The notes under the pieces were generated by a model, which saw only the letters and a program-made list of their open reading frames with translations, was not told the DNA's origin and ran no database searches. This document shows, in pieces, positions 23,318 to 30,803 of a DNA stretch of 35,457 nucleotides. This DNA comes from Thermus composti (lineage in GTDB: Bacteria; Deinococcota; Deinococci; Deinococcales; Thermaceae): the NCBI RefSeq assembly GCF_014647535.1, contig NZ_BMPJ01000022.1:1-35457 (forward strand). The letters run 5' to 3'. Within the stretch, counting starts at the first letter, position 1, and the number at the start of each line of letters is the position of its first letter. Both the position numbers and the translations under genes were made by a program.

Positions 23318-24432
23318 TGCACCCTTCCCTCGAGGCCTTCGCCCTGGCCGCGGGGCTTTTGGCCCTGGGTGCGGCCCTGGTGCACCGCTTCGGGTTTCCT
23401 CCCCTCCCCGTCTACCTCCTGGCGGGCCTGCTGGTGGGGGAGAGGCTTCCCGTGGAGGATTTGGAGCCTCTTCCCTCCTTGGGGCTATTGCTCCTCCTCT
23501 TCTCCGTGGGGCTGGAGTTTGGCCCCGACCGGCTAAGGGAGCTTTCCGGCAAGATCATCCGGGCCGGGTTTTGGGACGCCCTGGCCCTCCCCTTGGGCTT
23601 CCTCTTGGGCCTCCTCGCCGGGCTGGACCTCCGGGGGGCCCTCCTCCTCGCCGGGGTGATCTACGAAAGTGCCAGCGCTGTCCTCGCCAAGCTCATCATT
23701 GACCTGCGCCGGGCCGCCAACCCGGAAAGCGAGGTGGCCCTCGGGGTCTCGGTGATGCAGGACCTGGTCATCGCCCTCCTCCTCGCCCTCTTGGGCAGCC
23801 AGGAGCCCACGGGTTTCCTTGGGGGGGTGGCCCTGGCCCTCCTTTACCTCTTCTTCGCCCGCTTCCTGGGCCCCAGGCTCGTCCGCTTCATGGAAGGGCT
23901 TTCCGACGAGCTGGTCCTCCTTCTCGGGGCCTCCTTCACCACGGGCACCGCCCTCCTCTTCCACGCCGTGGGGGCCTCGGAGGGCGTGGGGGCCTTCCTC
24001 TCCGGGGTCATCGCCGCCGGGCTTGGCCTCCGGGAGAGGCTTGAGCACCTCTTCGGCCCCGTGCGGGACCTGGGGATGGCCCTCTTCTTCCTGGTGGTGG
24101 GGGCGGAGGCCCTAAACCTCCTTCAGGGCCTCACCCCCTTGGCGGTGGGGCTTGCGGTTTTGGGCCTCCTCCTCAAGCTCCCCTTGAACTTCTGGGGCGG
24201 GGCCCAGGCGGGGCTAGGGAAAAGGCAGAGGCTCTATGCCGCCCTTTACCTGGTGCCCCGGGGGGAGCTCTGCCTGGTCCTGGGAACCCTGGCCCTGAAC
24301 CAGGGCTACCCCCTGGTGGCCCAGGTGGCCGTGCTTATGGTCTTGGTCTCCATCCCCCTGGGGGCTCTCCTCATCCGCTACGCCCCGGAGATCGGCAAGA
24401 GGCTTTACCCCTCCAAAAGGCCCCTTCGGTAA
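23317..24432 (+). CDS. khtU: KhtU-like CPA2 family potassium/proton antiporter
   Basis: A 371-aa membrane transporter with about 11-13 hydrophobic helices of the monovalent cation:proton antiporter-2 family. The first half has FPPLPVYLLAGLLVGERLP and LLLLLFSVGLEFGPDRL, the family hallmarks. The ion-binding pair is Gln148-Asp149 (VSVMQDLVIALLLAL), as in electroneutral Kef/Kht potassium/proton exchangers, in contrast to the Asp-Asp pair of NapA encoded nearby. It lacks the C-terminal RCK_N domain of KefB, because regulation is supplied by the separate KhtT. The ATG at 23317 overlaps the khtT stop. Confidence 0.85.
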   Translation: MHPSLEAFALAAGLLALGAALVHRFGFPPLPVYLLAGLLVGERLPVEDLEPLPSLGLLLLLFSVGLEFGPDRLRELSGKIIRAGFWDALALPLGFLLGLLAGLDLRGALLLAGVIYESASAVLAKLIIDLRRAANPESEVALGVSVMQDLVIALLLALLGSQEPTGFLGGVALALLYLFFARFLGPRLVRFMEGLSDELVLLLGASFTTGTALLFHAVGASEGVGAFLSGVIAAGLGLRERLEHLFGPVRDLGMALFFLVVGAEALNLLQGLTPLAVGLAVLGLLLKLPLNFWGGAQAGLGKRQRLYAALYLVPRGELCLVLGTLALNQGYPLVAQVAVLMVLVSIPLGALLIRYAPEIGKRLYPSKRPLR

Positions 24433-24455
24433 ACTAGAAGGGAAAGGGGTGGCGT

Positions 24456-25289
24456 GTGGACATCTTTTTCCAGCTCTTCTGGTTATTCTTCATCCTTTCG
24501 GTCCTCTCCCCCTACTTCCAGCAGCAGATGCTCCTGGGGGCCAGGGCCAGAAAGATAGCGGAGCTTGAGCGCAAGCGGAAAAGCCGGGTCATCACCCTCA
24601 TCCACCGCCAGGAGGCGGTGAACTTTTTGGGCATCCCCATCAGCCGCTACATCAACATTGACGACTCCGAGCAGGTCCTAAGGGCCATCCGCCTCACCGA
24701 CAAGGGCGTGCCCATTGACCTCATCCTCCACACCCCCGGCGGGCTCGTGCTGGCGGCGGAGCAGATCGCTGAAGCCCTCCTGCGCCACCCCGCCAAGGTG
24801 ACGGTCTTCGTCCCCCACTACGCCATGTCCGGGGGGACCCTCATCGCCCTCGCCGCTGACGAGATTGTGATGGACGAGAACGCCGTCTTAGGCCCCGTGG
24901 ACCCCCAGCTTGGCCAGTACCCGGCGGCGAGCATCGTCAAGGTCCTGGAGAAAAAGCCCCTCTCGGAGATTGACGACCAGACCCTGATCCTGGCGGACGT
25001 GGCGGAAAAGGCCCTCAGACAGGTCAAGGCCACGGTGAAAAACCTCCTCAAGAAGCACCTGCCCGAGGAGAAGGCGGAGGAGGTGGCACACCTCCTCTCC
25101 CAGGGCACCTGGACCCACGACTACCCCATAGACGTGGAGCAGGCGCGGTCCATGGGGCTCAACGTCTCCACGGAGATGCCCAAGGAGGTTTACGAGCTCA
25201 TGGAGCTTTACCCCCAGGCCCAAGGGGGGAAGCCCAGCGTCCAGTACGTGCCCCTACCCTACCGGCAGGAAAGGGAGGGGAGGCCCTAG
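24456..25289 (+). CDS. SDH-type serine proteinase (ClpP/SppA fold), membrane-anchored
   Basis: A 277-aa protein of the serine dehydrogenase proteinase family, ClpP-crotonase fold, which despite the name is a protease. One N-terminal transmembrane helix (FFQLFWLFFILSVLSPYF, 4-21) is followed by a basic region and the fold motifs: VPIDLILHTPGG (85-96, oxyanion site) and the nucleophile Ser125 in VPHYAMSGGTLIALAADEI, then ENAVLGPVDPQLGQ. Likely roles are signal-peptide or membrane-protein degradation. The start is GTG at 24456, supported by the MDIFFQLFW membrane start and AAGGGGT upstream. The next gene begins directly after its stop (TAG-GTG). Confidence 0.85.
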   Translation: MDIFFQLFWLFFILSVLSPYFQQQMLLGARARKIAELERKRKSRVITLIHRQEAVNFLGIPISRYINIDDSEQVLRAIRLTDKGVPIDLILHTPGGLVLAAEQIAEALLRHPAKVTVFVPHYAMSGGTLIALAADEIVMDENAVLGPVDPQLGQYPAASIVKVLEKKPLSEIDDQTLILADVAEKALRQVKATVKNLLKKHLPEEKAEEVAHLLSQGTWTHDYPIDVEQARSMGLNVSTEMPKEVYELMELYPQAQGGKPSVQYVPLPYRQEREGRP

Positions 25290-25922
25290 GTGTTCCCCCT
25301 TTACGACATCAACCGGGCGCGCCGCCCTCCTTTGGTGGTGCGGGGCCTGGTCCTGGCCAACGCCCTCGCCTTCCTCTGGCAGCTTTCCGTGGGCCTAGAG
25401 AGGAGCGCCTACGCCTTAGGCTTCATCCCCGCCCTCTTCTTCCAAGATCCCGTGGGGGAAAGCTACCGCCTTTTCACCAGCATGTTCCTCCACGGGGGCT
25501 TCTTCCACATCCTCTCCAACATGTGGTTCCTTTGGGTCTTCGGAGACAACGTGGAGGACCGCATGGGCCACGGGCGCTTCCTTCTCTTCTACCTCCTGGG
25601 CGGGGTGGCGGCGGCCTTGGTCCAGGGGCTTTTCATGCCCTCCTCCTCCGTTCCCATGATCGGGGCGAGCGGGGCGGTCTCCGCCGTCCTTGGGGCCTAC
25701 TACGCCCTCTTTCCCCGGGCCTACGTGGTCTCGGTGGTTTTCTTTTTCTTTCCCTTCTTCGTCACCCTGCCCGCCGGGTTTTACCTAGGGTACTGGGCCT
25801 TCCTTCAACTCTTCCAGGGGGTTTTGGGGCTTCCGGGGGTGGCCTGGTGGGCCCACCTGGGGGGCTTCGTCTACGGGGTCTTCCTGGCGCCCCGCTTGGC
25901 CCCAAGGTGGCGGCGCTGGTAA
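25290..25922 (+). CDS. Rhomboid family intramembrane serine protease
   Basis: A 210-aa polytopic membrane protease. The catalytic dyad is Ser127 in GASGAVS and His189 in WWAHLGGFVYG. The family motifs FTSMFLHGGFFHILSNMWFLW (62-82, shown by LHGGFFHILSNM) and the E/N-x-GxxxF-type helix (MGHGRFLLFYLLGG) are in order. It cleaves transmembrane substrates within the bilayer. The GTG start is immediately adjacent to the preceding stop, so it is coupled to the SDH-type protease and the two form a membrane proteolysis pair. A hydrophobic loop rich in Phe (FFFFPFF, 151-157) is unusual but lies between helices. Confidence 0.92.
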   Translation: MFPLYDINRARRPPLVVRGLVLANALAFLWQLSVGLERSAYALGFIPALFFQDPVGESYRLFTSMFLHGGFFHILSNMWFLWVFGDNVEDRMGHGRFLLFYLLGGVAAALVQGLFMPSSSVPMIGASGAVSAVLGAYYALFPRAYVVSVVFFFFPFFVTLPAGFYLGYWAFLQLFQGVLGLPGVAWWAHLGGFVYGVFLAPRLAPRWRRW

Positions 25923-25931
25923 ACTTTCCCC
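25896..25931 (+). promoter_or_regulatory. Leaderless promoter of the CBS-napA unit
   Basis: TTGGCC (25896-25901), an 18-bp spacer, TAAACT (25920-25925) and 6 nt lead straight to the ATG of the CBS gene. The TAA stop of the rhomboid gene is inside the -10. No Shine-Dalgarno precedes the ATG, which fits a leaderless mRNA. Confidence 0.6.
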
Positions 25932-26384
25932 ATGCGGGTAGCGGACCTCATGACCCCGAACCCGGAAACCCTGGGCCCGGAGGCCACCCTCGAGGAGGCC
26001 GCAAAGCGCATCCTGGAAAAGCGCTACGGTAGCTTTCCCGTGGTGGACCAGGAGGGAAGGCTTCTCGGGATCCTCCAGGTGGAGGACCTCCTCCCCCGCC
26101 CCGAGAACGTCCCCTTCTCCGACGTGGAGGCGCTCCAGCTCTTCGGAGAGTGGGTGGACGAAAAAGTCCTGGAGGAGATCTACCGCCGCTACCAGAAGAC
26201 CCCGGTGAAGGCGGTGATGCGCACGGAAATCCCCCGGGTCCGCCTCGAGGACCCCGCGGGCAAGGCCCTGGAGATCTTGGTAAAAAGCGACGTGCGCCAC
26301 CTGCCCGTGGTGGACCCCAAGGGGAAGCTCCTGGGGATCCTCACCCGGAGCGACTTCCTTAAGCTCTTCCTCCGGAGGGTATGA
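25932..26384 (+). CDS. Tandem CBS-domain protein, putative NapA regulator
   Basis: A 150-aa protein made of a pair of CBS domains. The first is VADLMTPNPETLGPEATLEE to PVVDQEGRLLGILQVEDLL; after a helical insert, the second is PVKAVMRTEIPRVRLEDPAG to LPVVDPKGKLLGILTRSDF. Such pairs bind adenosine nucleotides or c-di-AMP and regulate partner proteins. It overlaps the start of napA by one base (TGATG), which points to a role in controlling the antiporter, but this is inference. The start is ATG at 25932 without a Shine-Dalgarno. Confidence 0.85.
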   Translation: MRVADLMTPNPETLGPEATLEEAAKRILEKRYGSFPVVDQEGRLLGILQVEDLLPRPENVPFSDVEALQLFGEWVDEKVLEEIYRRYQKTPVKAVMRTEIPRVRLEDPAGKALEILVKSDVRHLPVVDPKGKLLGILTRSDFLKLFLRRV

Positions 26385-27544
26385 TGCACGGTGCCGGACA
26401 TCTGTTGGAAGTATTTTACCTACTTATCGCCGCCCAGGTGTTCGCCTTCCTCTTCAAGCGCCTGAACCAACCCGTGGTCATCGGGGAGGTGCTGGCGGGC
26501 GTCCTGGTGGGGCCAGCCCTTTTAGGCTGGGTCCACGAGGGGGAGATCCTGGAGTTCTTAGCGGAACTCGGGGCCATCTTCCTCCTCTTCATGGTGGGCC
26601 TTGAGACCCGGCTTCGGGACATCCTGGCCGTGGGGAAGGAGGCCTTTTTGGTGGCCCTTTTGGGGGTGGCCCTGCCCTTCCTGGGAGGGTACCTCTACGG
26701 CCTGCAGATCGGGTTTGAAACCCTTCCCGCTCTCTTCCTGGGCACCGCCTTGGTGGCCACCAGCGTGGGGATCACCGCCCGCGTCCTACAGGAACTAGGG
26801 GTGCTCTCCCGGCCCTACGCCCGCATCATCCTGGGGGCGGCGGTCATTGACGACATCCTAGGCCTCATCGTCCTGGCGGTGGTGAACGGCGTGGCGGAGA
26901 CGGGCCAGGTGGAGGTGGGGGCCATCGTCCGGCTCATCCTTCTCTCCGTGGTCTTCGTGGGGCTCGCCGTCTTCCTTTCCACCCTCATCGCCCGCCTTCC
27001 CTTGGAGCGCCTGCCCGTGGGGAGCCCCTTGGGTTTCGCCTTGGTGGTGGGCGTGGGGATGGCGGCCCTGGCCGCCAGCATCGGCCTCGCCCCCATCGTG
27101 GGGGCTTTCCTCGGGGGGATGCTCCTTTCCGAGGTGAGGGAGAAGTACCGCCTCGAGGAGCCCATCTTCGCCATAGAAAGCTTCCTCGCCCCCCTCTTCT
27201 TCGCCATGGTGGGGGTAAGGCTGGAGCTTTCCGCCCTGGCGAGCCCCGCGGTTTTGGTGGCGGGGACCGTGGTCACGGTGATCGCCATCCTGGGCAAGGT
27301 CTTGGGCGGCTTCCTCGGCGCCCTCACCCAAGGGGTGCGGAGCGCCCTCACCGTGGGGGTGGGCATGGCCCCCCGGGGAGAGGTGGGCCTCATCGTGGCC
27401 GCCTTGGGCCTCAAGGCGGGGGCGGTGAACCAGGAGGAGTACGCCATCGTCCTCTTCATGGTGGTCTTCACCACCCTCTTCGCCCCCTTCGCCCTGAAAC
27501 CCCTCATCGCCTGGACGGAAAAGGAGCGCCCCGCTAAGGAATAG
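26384..27544 (+). CDS. napA: Electrogenic Na+/H+ antiporter NapA
   Basis: A 386-aa CPA2 antiporter that I recognise as the crystallised T. thermophilus NapA. The residues known for ion binding are visible with the published numbers when the second ATG (26384) is used: Asp156 and Asp157 in GAAVIDDILGL, and Lys305 in AILGKVLGG. RLNQPVVIGEVLAGVLVGPAL, FLLFMVGLETRL and VGVGMAPRGEVGLIVA are family landmarks. It exchanges cytoplasmic sodium for external protons by an elevator motion. The start codon overlaps the CBS-gene stop. The end overlaps the convergent transglycosylase gene by 11 bp. Confidence 0.95.
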   Translation: MHGAGHLLEVFYLLIAAQVFAFLFKRLNQPVVIGEVLAGVLVGPALLGWVHEGEILEFLAELGAIFLLFMVGLETRLRDILAVGKEAFLVALLGVALPFLGGYLYGLQIGFETLPALFLGTALVATSVGITARVLQELGVLSRPYARIILGAAVIDDILGLIVLAVVNGVAETGQVEVGAIVRLILLSVVFVGLAVFLSTLIARLPLERLPVGSPLGFALVVGVGMAALAASIGLAPIVGAFLGGMLLSEVREKYRLEEPIFAIESFLAPLFFAMVGVRLELSALASPAVLVAGTVVTVIAILGKVLGGFLGALTQGVRSALTVGVGMAPRGEVGLIVAALGLKAGAVNQEEYAIVLFMVVFTTLFAPFALKPLIAWTEKERPAKE

Positions 27545-28667
27545 CCTTGTAGGCGGCGTAGGCGGAGAGCACCTTGGCTAGATACTCCCGGGGCTCGTCC
27601 CGCTCCTGGAAGCGGAGGAAGGCGTAAAGGCCCCCTTCCCGGGCGATGCCCCTTAGGGTGTAGCCGATGCCCCCGTTGTAGGCGGTGAGGGCGCAGGCGA
27701 GCCCCTCCACGCCGGAAAAGGCGGCGCACCTTTCTAGAAGCCAGCGGAGGTAGCGGGCGGCGTAGCGGATGGCGCTTTGGGGGTCAAAGGGGTCGGCGGG
27801 GGGCTCCCCCAGCATCCTCGCCACGTCGGCCCAGGTGCTCCGCAGGAACTGGGCGAGGCCCAAGGCTCCGGTGGGGCTTCGGGCCAGGGGGTCAAAGCGG
27901 CTTTCCACGTGGAGGAGGGCGAAGAGGAGATCGGGGTCTAAGCCCTCTTCCCTGGCGTAAGCCTCCACCCATTCCCGGTAGGCCCTGGGGTAGGCGAGGG
28001 CCGTGGGCCAGGCGGCCCGGATCCCCTCCCGGTAGGCCCCCAGCCGGTAGAGGAGGGGGACGAGGGCGGGCCAGTCCTCGGGGCGCCGCCAGAGGGCGTA
28101 GCCCAAGCCCAAAAAGCCCCTAGGGTCTTTTTCCGCCCAGGCCCGGTAGTGGGGAAGGGCCTCCCCGTAGCGCCCAAGGCGGTAAAGGGCCTGGGCACGG
28201 AGGTCGGGGCGCTCCCCTTGGGGAAGGACCTCTAGAAGCACCTCGTAGGCCCGCCCCTGAAAAAGCGCCTCCCAAAGCCTCTCCCCCGTCCCAAGGCGAA
28301 GGAGGGCCTGAGCAGCCTCCTCCTCGGGAAGAAGCCTCGCCCAGGCGGAAAAGGCCCTCCCGTCCCCCGCCGCTTCCAGGAGGAAAGCCGCCACCCGCCA
28401 GGCCTCTCTCGCCTCCCAGCCCGGCTCAAAGGCCCGGGCCTCCTCCAGGAAGAGGGCGTAGCGCCAGGCGTACTCCGCCCGCTCCGCCAAGGGGACCTCT
28501 TCCCGCGCCACCAGGCGCCAGCCCGCCAGGAGCCTGGCGTAGCCCTCCCCCCCTAGGGCCACCTGGCGCAGGGCCTCCGTTTGGCCCTCCGCTAAGAGGG
28601 CGTAGTCCGGGGGCAACCCCTGGGCCCGGCAGGCGGAAAGGAGGATAAGGAGAAGGAGCCAACGCAC
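27534..28667 (-). CDS. Lytic transglycosylase lipoprotein (SLT domain)
   Basis: A 377-aa exported peptidoglycan hydrolase. The GTG start at 28667 gives a short lipoprotein signal, with lipobox LSAC and acylated Cys13, following WLLLLILL. A long helical TPR-like superhelix (about 30-235; repeated A/L-rich pairs such as LYRLGRYGEALPHYRAWAEK) precedes the C-terminal SLT domain. The catalytic Glu255 is in LLHVESRFDPLARSPTGALG, followed by LAQFLRSTW and the AYNGGIGYTLRG motif. The layout resembles Slt70. A TAAGCT box (28680-28675) lies 7 nt before the GTG, suggesting leaderless expression. The longer upstream frame runs into dnaB on the opposite strand and is rejected. Confidence 0.88.
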   Translation of the reverse strand: MRWLLLLILLSACRAQGLPPDYALLAEGQTEALRQVALGGEGYARLLAGWRLVAREEVPLAERAEYAWRYALFLEEARAFEPGWEAREAWRVAAFLLEAAGDGRAFSAWARLLPEEEAAQALLRLGTGERLWEALFQGRAYEVLLEVLPQGERPDLRAQALYRLGRYGEALPHYRAWAEKDPRGFLGLGYALWRRPEDWPALVPLLYRLGAYREGIRAAWPTALAYPRAYREWVEAYAREEGLDPDLLFALLHVESRFDPLARSPTGALGLAQFLRSTWADVARMLGEPPADPFDPQSAIRYAARYLRWLLERCAAFSGVEGLACALTAYNGGIGYTLRGIAREGGLYAFLRFQERDEPREYLAKVLSAYAAYKAIP

Positions 28668-28775
28668 GCCTAAGAGCTTACGCCCCTCCCCTGAGAAGCG
28701 GGAAAGAAGCAATCCTTCCCACAAGGAAAGGGCTCTGGCGGAAGGGGGGGAGGCGGGCTTAACCTGGTAAGGCTT

Positions 28776-30110
28776 ATGGAAGGCCGCATCCCCCCCCACA
28801 GCCTCGAGGCGGAACAAAGCGTCCTCGGGGCCATTCTCCTGGACGCCGACGTCCTGGACGAGGTGGAAAGCCTCCTCCCCACCCCCGAGGCCTTCTACGC
28901 CGAAGCCCACCGCAAGATCTACGCCGCCATGCAGGCCCTAAGGGCCCAGGGAGCCCCCGTGGACCTGGTGACCCTCTCCCAAGAGCTCTCCCGCCGGGGG
29001 GAACTGGAGGCCGTGGGGGGGACCACCTACCTGGTAAGCCTCTCCGAGGCCACCCCCACCGCCGCCTACGCCGAGCACTACGCCCGCATCGTGGCGGAGA
29101 AGTGGACCCTGCGCAGGCTCATCCAGGCGGCCGGGGAGGCCATGCGCCTGGCCTACGAGGAGGCGGGGAGCCTGGACGAGATCCTGGACGCCGCCGGCAA
29201 GAAGATCCTAGAGGTGGCCCTCACCCAGGCGGAGACCGAGGCCCGCCCCATGCGGGAGCTCGTCCACGAGACCTTTGAGCACATTGAGGCTCTCTTCCAG
29301 CACAAGGGCGAGGTGGGAGGGGTACGCACGGGGTTCAAGGAGCTGGACCAGCTCATCGGCACCCTCGCCCCCGGCTCCCTGAACATCATCGCCGCCCGCC
29401 CCGCCATGGGGAAAACCGCCTTCGCCCTCACCATCGCCCAGCACGCCGCCCTCAAGGAGGGGGTGGGGGTGGGGATCTACTCCCTGGAAATGCCCGCCGC
29501 CCAGCTGGTCCTGCGGATGATCTGCTCCGAGGCCCGCATTGACATGAACCGGGTCCGGCTCGGCCAGCTTTCCGACCGGGACTTCTCCCGCCTCGTGGAC
29601 GTGGCAGGGCGGCTTTCCGAGGCCCCCATCTTCATTGACGACACCCCGGACCTCACCCTCATGGAACTCCGCGCCCGGGCCCGCAGGCTCAAGAGCCAGC
29701 ACAACGTGGGCCTGATCATCATTGACTACCTGCAGCTCATGTCGGGGCCCGGAGGGGGACAAAAGGGGGAAAACCGCCAGCAGGAGATCGCCGCCATCTC
29801 CCGGGGACTCAAGGCCCTGGCCCGGGAGCTCGGCGTACCCGTGATCGCCCTAAGCCAGCTCTCCCGGGCGGTGGAGGCCCGGCCCAACAAGCGCCCCATG
29901 CTCTCCGACCTAAGGGAGTCGGGCTCCATTGAGCAGGACGCCGACCTGGTGATGTTCATCTACCGGGACGAGTACTACAACCCCCACTCGGAGAAGGCGG
30001 GGATCGCCGAGATCATCGTGGGCAAACAGCGCAACGGCCCCACGGGGACCGTGGAGCTTCAGTTCCACGCCCAGCACGTGCGCTTCAACGACCTGGCCAA
30101 GGAGCCCTAA
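28776..30110 (+). CDS. dnaB: Replicative DNA helicase DnaB
   Basis: A 444-aa hexameric helicase, the length known for Thermus DnaB, that unwinds DNA at the fork and recruits primase. The N-terminal domain (PPHSLEAEQSVLGAILLDAD) forms the dimer-of-trimers collar. The RecA-like domain has GVRTGFKELDQLIGTLAPGS, Walker A ARPAMGKT (207-214), Walker B LIIIDYLQLM and the late SDLRESGSIEQDADLV and KQRNGPTG arginine-finger region. No intein is present. ATG at 28776 has GGTAAGG upstream; a TAACCT box at 28760-28765 is a weak -10 candidate. The 108-bp gap to the divergent transglycosylase gene shows no stronger promoter. It overlaps the convergent globin gene by 4 bp. Confidence 0.97.
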   Translation: MEGRIPPHSLEAEQSVLGAILLDADVLDEVESLLPTPEAFYAEAHRKIYAAMQALRAQGAPVDLVTLSQELSRRGELEAVGGTTYLVSLSEATPTAAYAEHYARIVAEKWTLRRLIQAAGEAMRLAYEEAGSLDEILDAAGKKILEVALTQAETEARPMRELVHETFEHIEALFQHKGEVGGVRTGFKELDQLIGTLAPGSLNIIAARPAMGKTAFALTIAQHAALKEGVGVGIYSLEMPAAQLVLRMICSEARIDMNRVRLGQLSDRDFSRLVDVAGRLSEAPIFIDDTPDLTLMELRARARRLKSQHNVGLIIIDYLQLMSGPGGGQKGENRQQEIAAISRGLKALARELGVPVIALSQLSRAVEARPNKRPMLSDLRESGSIEQDADLVMFIYRDEYYNPHSEKAGIAEIIVGKQRNGPTGTVELQFHAQHVRFNDLAKEP

Positions 30111-30658
30111 GCCCGGGAGAGGAGGGCCAAGGCCCCCTCCTTGAGGGCTTGGATGAGGTCCTTATGCCCCAGGGAAAGGCCTAAGGAGAGGGCCTCGAGG
30201 TAGCTTTCCTCAATCAGGGCCACCTCCATGGCGACGAGCTTCTCAAAGGCCTCCACGGCGCTGTAGACCTCCTGTCCCCTGAGGGCCATGCGCATGTGTT
30301 CCAGGGAGAGTTCCTGCACGATGCCCATGGCGGGGATCATGGCCCGGGGGCCGATGCCAAGCCGGGCGTGCACCAGGCCGATGCGCCGCCTCCTTTCCGC
30401 ATAGGCCCGGTCGTAGACCCCCGAGAAGAGCTCGCCGTACCAGCGGGCGAAAGTGCCGTAAAGCCGCTCCACCCGGCCCGGCACCGCATAGAGGATCTCC
30501 GCCAGCTCGGGGTCCCGCCCCAGGTAATCGTAGAAGGCCAGGGCCACCTCGTGGGCGATGGGGGTCATGACCTCGCCGAGCTCCCTAAGGAGGGCGGCGT
30601 GGGCCTCGGTGAAACCGGTGCGGCGCTTGAGGAGTTCCAGAAGCTCCCCGGGGTCCAC
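30107..30658 (-). CDS. Protoglobin / globin-coupled-sensor-type haem protein
   Basis: A 183-aa single-domain globin of the protoglobin/GCS-globin family, a likely sensor or scavenger of O2, NO or CO. The proximal His97 is in RIGLVHARLGIGPRAMIPAMG, the family's most conserved block. The preceding ARWYGELFSGVYDRAY and following YLEAL helices fit helices E-H. There is no attached output domain, and the C-terminal KDLIQALKEGALALLSRA ends the protein. The GTG at 30658 is preceded by a TACATT box at 6 nt, with no Shine-Dalgarno, suggesting a leaderless mRNA. It lies downstream of gltB on the same strand, beyond a terminator. Confidence 0.85.
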   Translation of the reverse strand: MDPGELLELLKRRTGFTEAHAALLRELGEVMTPIAHEVALAFYDYLGRDPELAEILYAVPGRVERLYGTFARWYGELFSGVYDRAYAERRRRIGLVHARLGIGPRAMIPAMGIVQELSLEHMRMALRGQEVYSAVEAFEKLVAMEVALIEESYLEALSLGLSLGHKDLIQALKEGALALLSRA

Positions 30659-30701
30659 GGGACAAATGTACCTGCCCAGGCCCCTTCCCGTCCAGGGCAG
30701 G
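30659..30701 (-). promoter_or_regulatory. Globin promoter with flanking inverted repeat (candidate operator)
   Basis: On the minus strand TGGACG (30694-30689), an 18-bp spacer, TACATT (30670-30665) and 6 nt lead to the GTG. A perfect 7-bp inverted repeat CCTGCCC (30671-30677) / GGGCAGG (30695-30701) puts one arm next to the -10 and the other next to the -35, centres 24 bp apart. An unknown regulator may bind here. RNA hairpin formation is an alternative only if transcription starts upstream. Confidence 0.5.
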
Positions 30702-30739
30702 GGGTCCGGCTCCAGGGAGGCTCTGCACGAGAAGGCGAT

Positions 30740-30760
30740 AAAAAAGCCCGGCCTAGCCGG
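30740..30760 (-). terminator. Rho-independent terminator of gltB
   Basis: On the minus strand a CCGGC-TAG-GCCGG hairpin (30760-30748) is followed by GC and TTTTTT (30745-30740), about 45 nt after the gltB stop. It separates gltB from the globin gene. Confidence 0.8.
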
Positions 30761-30803
30761 ACCGAGCTTATGCGTTGGGCCTTGGAACAGGGACTGGCCT
30801 GAG

